DNA of 17,868 bases, taken from SICV01 sp964372375. GTDB lineage: Archaea; Nanobdellota; Nanobdellia; Pacearchaeales; GW2011-AR1. The stretch spans positions 1 through 17,868 of the forward strand of contig CAYJQF010000013.1 in the NCBI GenBank assembly GCA_964372375.1. Direction: 5' to 3'. Both the position numbers and the translations under genes were made by a program. Shown piece after piece: positions 13,200 to 17,868 of the stretch (the first letter of the stretch is position 1; every line of letters starts with the position of its first letter). The notes under the pieces are model-generated. The model did no database searches. It was not told the origin of the DNA and was given only the letters and a program-made list of their open reading frames with translations.

Positions 13200-13384
13200 G
13201 TTCTTTCAGCAGGCATAGAAAGCATGCGGGTGAGGTAAAATCCTGTCATACAAAGAGTCATTATTGGTGCCATTAGAGTATCCATATCAAGCGTACTTTT
13301 TTCTGCTATGAATCCACGCTCTTCAAATGAAACTCTCCTTGCTCCATCTGGTGTATGGCAGTCAAGATAGTCTAGACTTCCCAT
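13160..13384 (-). CDS. Possible small protein (74 aa) whose end overlaps tRNA-Val
   Basis: I do not recognise this protein. It begins MGSLDYLDCHTPDGARRVSF and has one moderately hydrophobic stretch (TLMAPIMTLCMTGFYLTRML). The start is supported by a TATA element at 13408-13418, about 28 nt upstream. The last 13 or so codons are antisense to tRNA-Val(CAC), so the C-terminus (AERTGPTQDRTAAYST) is dictated by the tRNA. That could mean a real overlap, or a frame that was never coding. The 200-nt stretch would otherwise be empty. Confidence 0.4.
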   Translation of the reverse strand: MGSLDYLDCHTPDGARRVSFEERGFIAEKSTLDMDTLMAPIMTLCMTGFYLTRMLSMPAERTGPTQDRTAAYST

Positions 13385-13407
13385 TATAGCACTAGAAGCA
13401 CGGCGTC

Positions 13408-13418
13408 TTTAAATATTT
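13408..13418. promoter_or_regulatory. TATA box for aldehyde dehydrogenase, possibly bidirectional
   Basis: TTTAAATATTT gives TTTAAATA centred 25.5 nt before the ATG at 13437, and on the minus strand an AT-rich box about 28 nt before the start at 13384. Confidence 0.5.
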
Positions 13419-13436
13419 CGTTCCTCTAGGAGTAGT

Positions 13437-14819
13437 ATGGGAATTATAGAATCAATCAATCCGAGCACTGAAGAACGGTATGGAGTGTTGGAGGAAAGCA
13501 GCGAAACTGAACTAGCTGCTCTGGTTCAGCAGGCACGTGCTGATACTATCTGGTCTCAAATGAAGGTGGAAGAGCGTGTGCAGATGATTGAGCGCCTGAT
13601 ACCTTTGTTGGAAACGCATAAGCAAAAACTTGCTTTAGTTATGGCGCGTGAAATTGGGAAACCCATTACGGCAGGCAGGCACGAAGTTGAGCTTGCTATA
13701 CGAAGAATCCAGGCATATTGCCAGCTTGTCCCTGGATTCATTGCTGATGAAATAGTGTTTGAGAATGAAGAAGAACAGAATCTAGTCAGATATGAACCAA
13801 GAGGAGTGGCAGCAGTTATTACTCCATGGAATGCTCCCGTATTTCTCAGTTTTGCCTCACTCATTCCTGCACTTCTCTGTGGGAATCGTGTTCTCTACAA
13901 ACCAAGCGAGTATGCCAGCTTTACCGGCTTTGAAATAGCTGAACTCTTTGCACGCCTCAAAGAAGCAGGGATGCCCGAACATACGTTTCAACTTGTGCTC
14001 GGAGGGAAAGAAGTGGGGGAGCGATTAGTGCAAAGCGAGATTGATGTAGTCGCATTTACGGGAAGTGTGCAGGGAGGAAAAGCAGTCATGAGGAACAGTG
14101 CAGACAAGCTGCATGCACTCGTTTTGGAATTGGGAGGGAAAGACCCCGCACTGGTACTAGAAGACGCCGACCTTGCACAGGCAGTTCCTGCACTAGTGAA
14201 AGCAGCTACTCTGTATACTGGACAAGTGTGCTTTGGTGTGGAACGAGTATACTGCCATACAAAGGTGTATGATGGGTTCGTCCAGAAGTGCATTGAAGAA
14301 CTGAAAAAAATTAAAGTAGGTAATCCTGAATTAGAAGAAACGGAAATGGGGCCATTTTCCGTTAGGTTCCAATTTGAGCATGTACAAAGACAGGTGCAAG
14401 ACGCGCTCGCTCAAGGTGCGTTGCTGGCATATGGAGGAAAGCGCATAGGGAGCATTGGCTATTTCATGGAGCCAGGCGTGATACTTGAGGTAAAGCAAGA
14501 CATGGCTATTATGAAAGAGGAAACGTTTGGTCCGCTCATTCCTATTATGAAGTTTGATACTGATGAGGAGGCAGTGAAATTAGCGAATGATAGCAAATAC
14601 GGATTAACGGCAAGCATCTGGACTAGAGATATCGAAAAAGGAAAACAGCTTGCCTTACAAGTAGAAGCAGGTACAGTTGAGATAAATAGGCACGGCATGT
14701 CAAAGCCAGGATTACCGTGGGGAGGATACAAGTATTCAGGCTTAGGAAGAATGTACTCGAAGGAAGGCATCCATGTGTTTACCAATAGTAAGCATATCTG
14801 GACCATAAAGAAACAGTAA
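13437..14819 (+). CDS. NAD(P)-dependent aldehyde dehydrogenase
   Basis: The 460-aa protein oxidises an aldehyde to the acid. Family motifs are in order: GVAAVITPWNAPVF with N132, LYKPSE with K155, the coenzyme loop FTGSVQGGKAV (G209, S210), ELGGKDPALV with general base E231, TGQVCFGVERVYC with nucleophile C265, and KEETFGPLIPI with E362. The length is a little below the usual 480-500. The short N-terminus and WGGYKYSGLGRMYSKEGIHVF end resemble succinate-semialdehyde or lactaldehyde dehydrogenase-like members, but the substrate cannot be fixed from sequence. It is monocistronic, with its own TATA box and a hairpin just after the stop. It is the last gene before the AT-rich region. Confidence 0.93.
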   Translation: MGIIESINPSTEERYGVLEESSETELAALVQQARADTIWSQMKVEERVQMIERLIPLLETHKQKLALVMAREIGKPITAGRHEVELAIRRIQAYCQLVPGFIADEIVFENEEEQNLVRYEPRGVAAVITPWNAPVFLSFASLIPALLCGNRVLYKPSEYASFTGFEIAELFARLKEAGMPEHTFQLVLGGKEVGERLVQSEIDVVAFTGSVQGGKAVMRNSADKLHALVLELGGKDPALVLEDADLAQAVPALVKAATLYTGQVCFGVERVYCHTKVYDGFVQKCIEELKKIKVGNPELEETEMGPFSVRFQFEHVQRQVQDALAQGALLAYGGKRIGSIGYFMEPGVILEVKQDMAIMKEETFGPLIPIMKFDTDEEAVKLANDSKYGLTASIWTRDIEKGKQLALQVEAGTVEINRHGMSKPGLPWGGYKYSGLGRMYSKEGIHVFTNSKHIWTIKKQ

Positions 14820-14824
14820 CATGT

Positions 14825-14850
14825 GGGGTATGAAAAAACTCATAAACCCC
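14825..14850 (+). terminator. Hairpin after aldehyde dehydrogenase
   Basis: GGGG-TATGA, a 6-nt A-rich loop, then TCATA-AA-CCCC: nine base pairs with an AA bulge, 5 nt after the stop codon. The stretch 14851-14897 is AT-rich with no gene. Intrinsic hairpins are not the main archaeal terminator, so its role is uncertain. Confidence 0.35.
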
Positions 14851-14897
14851 GTTAGCTTACACAATAATATTACTAGCATATTACGATTAATTAAGGT

Positions 14898-15419
14898 CTA
14901 TAGAAGTTTTCTCATAAGTTCAGGAACAGATGATTTTACTAATTCCAGAATTCCAATTTTATCAAAAAGCTCTTTTAATTTTTCTTCGCTTTTTGCTTCA
15001 ATCTCAACTGATGGTTTCCAACCATTGATGTCTTCAATAAAGATTCTATTATCATTAAGTTGATATTGCCATCCATTTCTTTCATATTCAAATCCTTTGT
15101 TGAATTCTGGAATTTCTCTTTCAATGAAGGCAAAAGCCTCTTCTTCAGTATCAAATTCTTGTTTCAGAATTATTTTATCAATTTTGCCTATATCTTTAAA
15201 TTCTGTTTTTTTTCTAACAAGAATTACCCTTTTGGTTGACCAATCACTTTTAATGTTAACTCTGACTCTTACAAAATCATCGCTTAAATTATAATTCTCT
15301 TTCTTAGGAACAAAAATTATATCTTTCAGAATATAATTTCTTTTGAATTGGCCTCCCAAAGATTCTACTGAAGCTTTTACCTTTTCTATATCTTCAATAA
15401 TAGCTCTTCCTTCAATCAT
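14898..15419 (-). CDS. CYTH-domain protein
   Basis: CYTH proteins (class IV adenylate cyclase and triphosphatase types) bind triphosphates in a beta-tunnel. The 173-aa protein shows the pattern: N-terminal MIEGRAIIEDIEKVKASVESLGGQF in place of the ExExK strand, then DIIFVPK, FVRVRVNIKSDW, RVILVRKKTEF, a mid helix EEEAFAFIERE, YERNGWQYQL, RIFIEDINGWKPSVEIEAKSEEKLKELFDKIGI. The acidic EIEAKSEE strand and the RVRV strand are typical. The first motif is degenerate (EGRAII), so catalysis is doubtful. A minus-strand TATA box (15441-15450) is centred 26 nt before the ATG. The gene is AT-rich compared with those to its left. Confidence 0.78.
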   Translation of the reverse strand: MIEGRAIIEDIEKVKASVESLGGQFKRNYILKDIIFVPKKENYNLSDDFVRVRVNIKSDWSTKRVILVRKKTEFKDIGKIDKIILKQEFDTEEEAFAFIEREIPEFNKGFEYERNGWQYQLNDNRIFIEDINGWKPSVEIEAKSEEKLKELFDKIGILELVKSSVPELMRKLL

Positions 15420-15498
15420 ATAATTAAAAAAGTCTATAGTAATATAAATATGTAATGGACTGCCTGCTTATTGAAACTAACATCGCGATTAAGAGAAG

Positions 15499-15542
15499 TC
15501 GCCGAAGGCGATTTGGGAAAAATGCGAGCCGAGCATTTTTCC
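15499..15542. repeat. Tandem short palindromes
   Basis: TCGCC-GAA-GGCGA (15499-15511) is followed by a 10-bp stem GGAAAAATGC / GCATTTTTCC with a 7-nt loop (15516-15542). Similar perfect palindromes with tiny loops recur at 17592-17610. They may be interspersed repeat units or terminators for the minus-strand gene that ends here. Confidence 0.55.
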
Positions 15543-15543
15543 G

Positions 15544-15996
15544 TTAAATTCCTGTTATGCGAGGGTCGAACGAAGTGAGAAGCGCAGCGCCCCCCTGAGT
15601 TAAAAGTTCCGGGCATTCTAAAGTAAAGACATCACTTAATTTATCCACTCGAGTAATCGCTGGATGAAAATGCATCAAGGATCTATCATTAAATTTTCCC
15701 ACAGCATATATTTTTGTTTTATTATTATCTAACCATCTTCCGATTACAATTCCTAATTCAATAAACATATCAGTTCCTGTTTCATCGGTTATTAAAACAA
15801 AAATATCAACATCTCTTAGTGCTAAGCTAATTTCTTTTGCGACAAGGGAGGATTTATTTGAATTTTCAACATATGGTTTCAATGTACCTAATTTTGACCA
15901 TTCATAAACAACTTTATGATTTTGTGATTTAAGAAAATTCACAATCTTTTCTATAGATTCTTTATGTCGCATCCTTGATGCAAAATACCATTTCAT
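15544..15996 (-). CDS. Nucleoside 2-deoxyribosyltransferase-like protein
   Basis: The 150-aa protein begins MKWYFASRMRHKESIEKIVN (first strand plus S-R motif), then a helix, HKVVYEWSKLG, VAKEISLALRDVDIFVLITDE (D64), and GTDMFIELGIVIGRWL with E80 as candidate nucleophile. This matches the NDT/DNPH1-type fold, which cleaves or exchanges the N-glycosidic bond of nucleosides or nucleotides and is found in salvage enzymes and in some defence proteins. The last 20 or so residues (LTQGGAALLTSFDPRITGI) are encoded by a GC-rich repeat-like stretch and look like a foreign tail. A minus-strand TATA box at 16019-16028 is centred about 26 nt upstream. Confidence 0.72.
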   Translation of the reverse strand: MKWYFASRMRHKESIEKIVNFLKSQNHKVVYEWSKLGTLKPYVENSNKSSLVAKEISLALRDVDIFVLITDETGTDMFIELGIVIGRWLDNNKTKIYAVGKFNDRSLMHFHPAITRVDKLSDVFTLECPELLTQGGAALLTSFDPRITGI

Positions 15997-16018
15997 AATA
16001 TAAAGATAAATTAAGTTA

Positions 16019-16028
16019 TTTATATAAA
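16019..16028. promoter_or_regulatory. Bidirectional TATA box: deoxyribosyltransferase gene and pseudoknot RNA
   Basis: TTTATATAAA is nearly self-complementary. The centre is 26 nt from the minus-strand ATG (15996). On the plus strand it predicts transcription from about 16048, 13 nt before the first stem of the structured RNA. Confidence 0.5.
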
Positions 16029-16047
16029 TTTATCGGAGCTTTTAATT

Positions 16048-16160
16048 TCATTTAACGTATGGCATTAACAGATGTTTCTTAGGGAAATTTGGGCTGAGGT
16101 GGTGCAACCCTCGAACCTGTTAATGCCTGTTCAACGACCTGAGGGCATCAGCCCGAAAAT
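16048..16160 (+). ncRNA. Candidate structured RNA with a pseudoknot
   Basis: GGCATTAACAG (16061-16071) is perfectly complementary to CTGTTAATGCC (16117-16127), 11 bp. GGGCTGA (16091-16097) is perfectly complementary to TCAGCCC (16148-16154), 7 bp. The order A-B-A'-B' makes an H-type pseudoknot. Within it GAGGT/ACCCTC can form a hairpin with loop GGTGCA (16096-16112), and TGCCT/AGGGCA another. No protein frame covers it. The strand is inferred from the TATA box at 16019-16028. The segment CTGAG...ACCCTCGAACCTG recalls a TPP riboswitch core but lacks its P5 spacing. The rest of 16160-16245 is AT-rich, with one G-rich patch. Confidence 0.5.
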
Positions 16161-16209
16161 GCAATGTGGCAAGCGAGATTAATTTTAGCAAATTTTAAGG
16201 GCGGGGGAA

Positions 16210-16219
16210 GGATGGCAAC
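16210..16219. repeat. Left arm of an inverted repeat around the 16277 gene
   Basis: GGATGGCAAC here is the exact complement of GTTGCCATCC at 16641-16650. The pair brackets the 116-aa gene. Confidence 0.45.
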
Positions 16220-16276
16220 GAGATATATTTTAGAGTATAATATATCTTTATAAATCTCAATTTTATTCTAATGTTT

Positions 16277-16627
16277 ATGAAAGCTATGTTTGATGGGCAA
16301 GACTATATGCTTATGTTAGAAAGAAGAACTCAAGAATTGCAAAGATTACGAGAAGGTAAACTTGAAGCACCTTTAAAACAAGCATGGGAGCCAGATAAAG
16401 ATTTAGGAAAGGTAGTAACTTTAGAGTTGGCCAATACAAATGCAATAGATGGAATAGAATTAAAATATCTGCCAGAAGGTGCTGAAAGTTGGGAAGCAAT
16501 TCGAAGAGTTGAAGTCAAGGTAAATGAGAGAGCATATAGTCACGTTGGACGGCATGGACAATTTGGAACAAGATATAATGGTTCTGATAAAATTGAAATT
16601 GTGAATGGTTTTCCAGAAGAACTATAA
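16277..16627 (+). CDS. Hypothetical protein (116 aa)
   Basis: I do not recognise this protein. A helical N-terminus (MLMLERRTQELQRLREGK) precedes a domain with strand-like segments (KVVTLELANTNAIDGIELKYL, IRRVEVKVNERAYSHVG) and a Gly-rich turn (GRHGQFGTRYNGSDK). ATGs at 16271 and 16277 are in frame; the TATA box TTTATAAA (16247-16254) is centred 26.5 nt before the second, which I prefer. The structured RNA lies about 120 nt upstream, so read-through from its promoter is possible. The stop overlaps the convergent methyltransferase gene by 6 nt. Confidence 0.6.
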   Translation: MKAMFDGQDYMLMLERRTQELQRLREGKLEAPLKQAWEPDKDLGKVVTLELANTNAIDGIELKYLPEGAESWEAIRRVEVKVNERAYSHVGRHGQFGTRYNGSDKIEIVNGFPEEL

Positions 16628-17509
16628 ATAATCTTTCTTAGTTGCCATCCTCGGGTGGGGGATGGGAAGGTTTTCCTCCTTTAGGCAAAACATAGCATTT
16701 GCACAAGGAGAATCTTTATCAGGTAGATTATAGTAAATAAGTTTCGGTTCAACACCTTTCTCTTTTTTCAAAAATTTCTTGATAGTATCAAGGTTTCCTT
16801 CGCCTTTTCTCCTGACCGAAACTTCAATATAGAGATAATCAAAATCAAGGACATTTAAGGATTTTAGAACGTCCATCTCTGCCCCCTCTACATCAATTTT
16901 GACAAAATCAATTTTATTAGGAATATTTAATTTTTTTATAATTTTGGGCGTAAGCTTTACAATTTTTACTTTTGTTTTTTTAACGTCTTTCCTAATATAA
17001 TTTTGATGCATATTCTCCTGATAAAGACTCCCTTCAGCAGAAGCAACAGGAGAAAAGTAAAAAGTTTTTATTTTGGTCTTATTACCAAGCCCAAAATTAT
17101 AGACCTGCACATCTTTAAAATTAGACAAATTTTTTGTCAAAATTGGATATATTTCTTTATTTGGTTCAAAAGAGTATATATATATTTGAGGATATAAACT
17201 TTTTAGGGTATAAGAAAATTGCCCTATATTTGCTCCGATATCTAAAATATTTTTTATTTGCGACAAATTAATTGCTTTGTCGATATCTGAAATTTCCTTT
17301 GGGTAGTTTTCTAATATTGCTGGAGAAAATCTACTATCATAATAAAAATCATTTCTAAAATACCTTATTTTTCTTTTGTTTAACAGGATATAAAGATATT
17401 TTCTCCAGAGAAAAGAGAATTTATTAAAAAAGTTTATATTCGGGGCAGAGACTAAAAAATAGTCAAATTTAAAGTTAGTCAATATTTTTTTGATTATCTC
17501 ACTTTGCAT
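16622..17509 (-). CDS. FkbM-family SAM-dependent methyltransferase
   Basis: FkbM-type enzymes methylate hydroxyl groups of sugars or natural products, often in surface polysaccharide clusters. The 295-aa protein has motif I ILDIGANIGQFSYTL (residues 88-102), YSFEPNKEIYPILTKNL (FEPN, 114-117), NFGLGNKT, and IDFVKIDVEGAEMDVLKSL (about 200-218), the family's most conserved block. The first 80 residues are basic and aromatic. The tail (LPIPHPRMATKKDYL) is encoded by a G-rich inverted-repeat stretch and may be a late addition. A TATA element near 17530-17538 is centred 25 nt before the ATG. No glycosyltransferase neighbour is visible. It is strongly AT-rich and probably horizontally acquired. Confidence 0.88.
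   Translation of the reverse strand: MQSEIIKKILTNFKFDYFLVSAPNINFFNKFSFLWRKYLYILLNKRKIRYFRNDFYYDSRFSPAILENYPKEISDIDKAINLSQIKNILDIGANIGQFSYTLKSLYPQIYIYSFEPNKEIYPILTKNLSNFKDVQVYNFGLGNKTKIKTFYFSPVASAEGSLYQENMHQNYIRKDVKKTKVKIVKLTPKIIKKLNIPNKIDFVKIDVEGAEMDVLKSLNVLDFDYLYIEVSVRRKGEGNLDTIKKFLKKEKGVEPKLIYYNLPDKDSPCANAMFCLKEENLPIPHPRMATKKDYL
16641..16674. repeat. Inverted-repeat arms between the 16277 gene and the methyltransferase gene
   Basis: GTTGCCATCC (16641-16650) pairs with 16210-16219, and GGGAAGGTTTT (16664-16674) pairs with 17536-17546. Between them TGGGGGATGG (16656-16665) is repeated directly at 17555-17564. The stretch is rich in G-runs. Confidence 0.5.
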
Positions 17510-17535
17510 AATAAAGATAACTTGTGATTGTTTAT

Positions 17536-17564
17536 AAAACCTTCCCGTCTTGGCTGGGGGATGG
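17536..17564. repeat. Right arm of the repeat around the methyltransferase gene
   Basis: AAAACCTTCCC (17536-17546) is the exact complement of 16664-16674, and TGGGGGATGG (17555-17564) is a direct copy of 16656-16665. The arm adjoins the TATA box of the methyltransferase gene. Confidence 0.5.
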
Positions 17565-17591
17565 AATGACTAAAATTAATCGAGCGAAGAG

Positions 17592-17610
17592 TTTTTTGCG
17601 TAGCAAAAAA
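17592..17610 (-). terminator. Perfect palindrome TTTTTTGC-GTA-GCAAAAAA
   Basis: An 8-bp stem with a 3-nt loop, followed on the plus strand by more T. It lies just past the stop codon of the minus-strand toxin gene (17619) and could end its transcript. It resembles the palindromes at 15499-15542. Confidence 0.4.
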
Positions 17611-17618
17611 TTTTTGAA

Positions 17619-17868
17619 TTAATTTTCATAAATATTCTTTCTATGCCCAACTTTTAAAATATGTAAAATTCGATTGGTTCTATCAACATCAATAATCACT
17701 CTAAAATCTCCAATTCTTAGCTTAAATCCTTCTATATCTTCAAGATGCTCAAGAAAATGAAATGGATTCAACTTACATTGCTGTAATTTATTCCAAATCC
17801 TTTCTTTATCTTCTTTCTCCAGTTTATTCAAAAAATCAGTAGCTTTCTTATCAAATTTAAGTTCATAC
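17619..17868 (-). CDS. RelE/ParE-family toxin, 5' end outside the window
   Basis: The frame is open to the right edge. Reading in from base 17867 it gives YELKFDKKATDFLNKLEKED, then KERIWNKLQQCKLNPFHFLEHLEDIEGFKLRIGDFRVIIDVDRTNRILHILKVGHRKNIYEN in part. The 'FDKKATDFLNKL' helix, LRIGDFRVIIDVD strands and the C-terminal VGHRKNIYE are the RelE/ParE signature (RNA-cutting or gyrase-poisoning toxins). The internal TTG at 17831 is not the true start, because conserved residues precede it. The C-terminal R and Y fit a RelE-type active site. An antitoxin gene would be expected beyond the edge or is absent; none is visible on the 3' side. Confidence 0.85.
   Translation of the reverse strand, partial: YELKFDKKATDFLNKLEKEDKERIWNKLQQCKLNPFHFLEHLEDIEGFKLRIGDFRVIIDVDRTNRILHILKVGHRKNIYEN

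Noticed and set aside
15434..15616. Short minus-strand frame of about 60 codons across the palindromes
   Set aside because: It overlaps the end of the deoxyribosyltransferase gene in another frame and runs through repeat-like DNA; no promoter or family supports it.
16061..16154. TPP (thiamine) riboswitch
   Set aside because: CTGAG, ACCC, GAACCTG and TAATGCC occur in the right order, but the bases between GAACCTG and TAAT that form P5 are missing, the GAGGG end is too far away, and the 11-bp crossing stem is not part of the TPP fold. The downstream gene is not a recognisable thiamine gene.
16091..16154. A tRNA with acceptor GGGCTGA/TCAGCCC
   Set aside because: On neither strand is there a T-arm or anticodon arm at the correct distance from the 7-bp stem.
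1..17868. CRISPR array, insertion sequence or replication origin
   Set aside because: I saw no regularly spaced direct repeats, no transposase, and no origin-recognition-box cluster. The repeats near 11319-11416 and 16210-17564 are single pairs, not arrays.

Overview
The window reads as archaeal. Most genes are preceded by an AT-rich TATA box (TTTATATA, TTTAAATA or similar) centred 24-28 nt before the start codon, which implies leaderless transcripts. The tRNA genes encode no 3' CCA, one tRNA carries an intron with a bulge-helix-bulge (BHB) at the canonical 37/38 site, and the RNA ligase RtcB and its partner archease are both present. Dense packing, convergent genes with overlapping 3' ends, and many small lineage-restricted proteins suggest a small-genome archaeon, perhaps a DPANN lineage of the Woesearchaeota/Pacearchaeota type. 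That placement is inference from style, not from a marker gene.

Layout. 1-206: 5' part of a helix-turn-helix gene that runs off the left edge. 307-887: a VapBC toxin-antitoxin pair with a repeat-rich operator. 955-3029: rtcB and archease on the minus strand, with a small plus-strand ORF between them. 3097-7042: surface and envelope genes (a membrane-anchored metzincin-type protease, a membrane-anchored C39-like cysteine peptidase, an unknown 168-aa protein, and a signal-peptide/one-TM protein). 7103-8572: intron-containing tRNA-Tyr followed at once by a TyrA-like prephenate dehydrogenase. 8645-10400: a very acidic miniprotein and an OB-fold plus DHH phosphoesterase of the RecJ type. 10448-13384: small unknown proteins, a cysteine-rich zinc-binding protein, a protein with a bacterial DnaA domain IV-like DNA-binding fold, and tRNA-Gly(GCC), tRNA-Val(TAC) and tRNA-Val(CAC). 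13437-14819: an aldehyde dehydrogenase.

From about 14,860 to the end the DNA becomes visibly more AT-rich and looks accessory: a CYTH-domain protein, a nucleoside 2-deoxyribosyltransferase-like protein, a candidate pseudoknotted RNA, an unknown 116-118 aa protein, an FkbM-type methyltransferase and a RelE/ParE toxin cut by the right edge. Short palindromes and inverted repeats lie between these genes.

How the parts relate. RtcB, archease and the intron-bearing tRNA-Tyr belong to one process, tRNA exon ligation. tRNA-Tyr lies directly upstream of the enzyme of the tyrosine branch. Several TATA boxes sit at the right distance from starts on both strands, so bidirectional promoters seem to be a theme. 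The most unusual items are the pseudoknotted RNA at 16061-16154, the DnaA-IV-like protein, the structured trailer and partial duplication of tRNA-Gly, and the tRNA-Tyr/tyrA arrangement.
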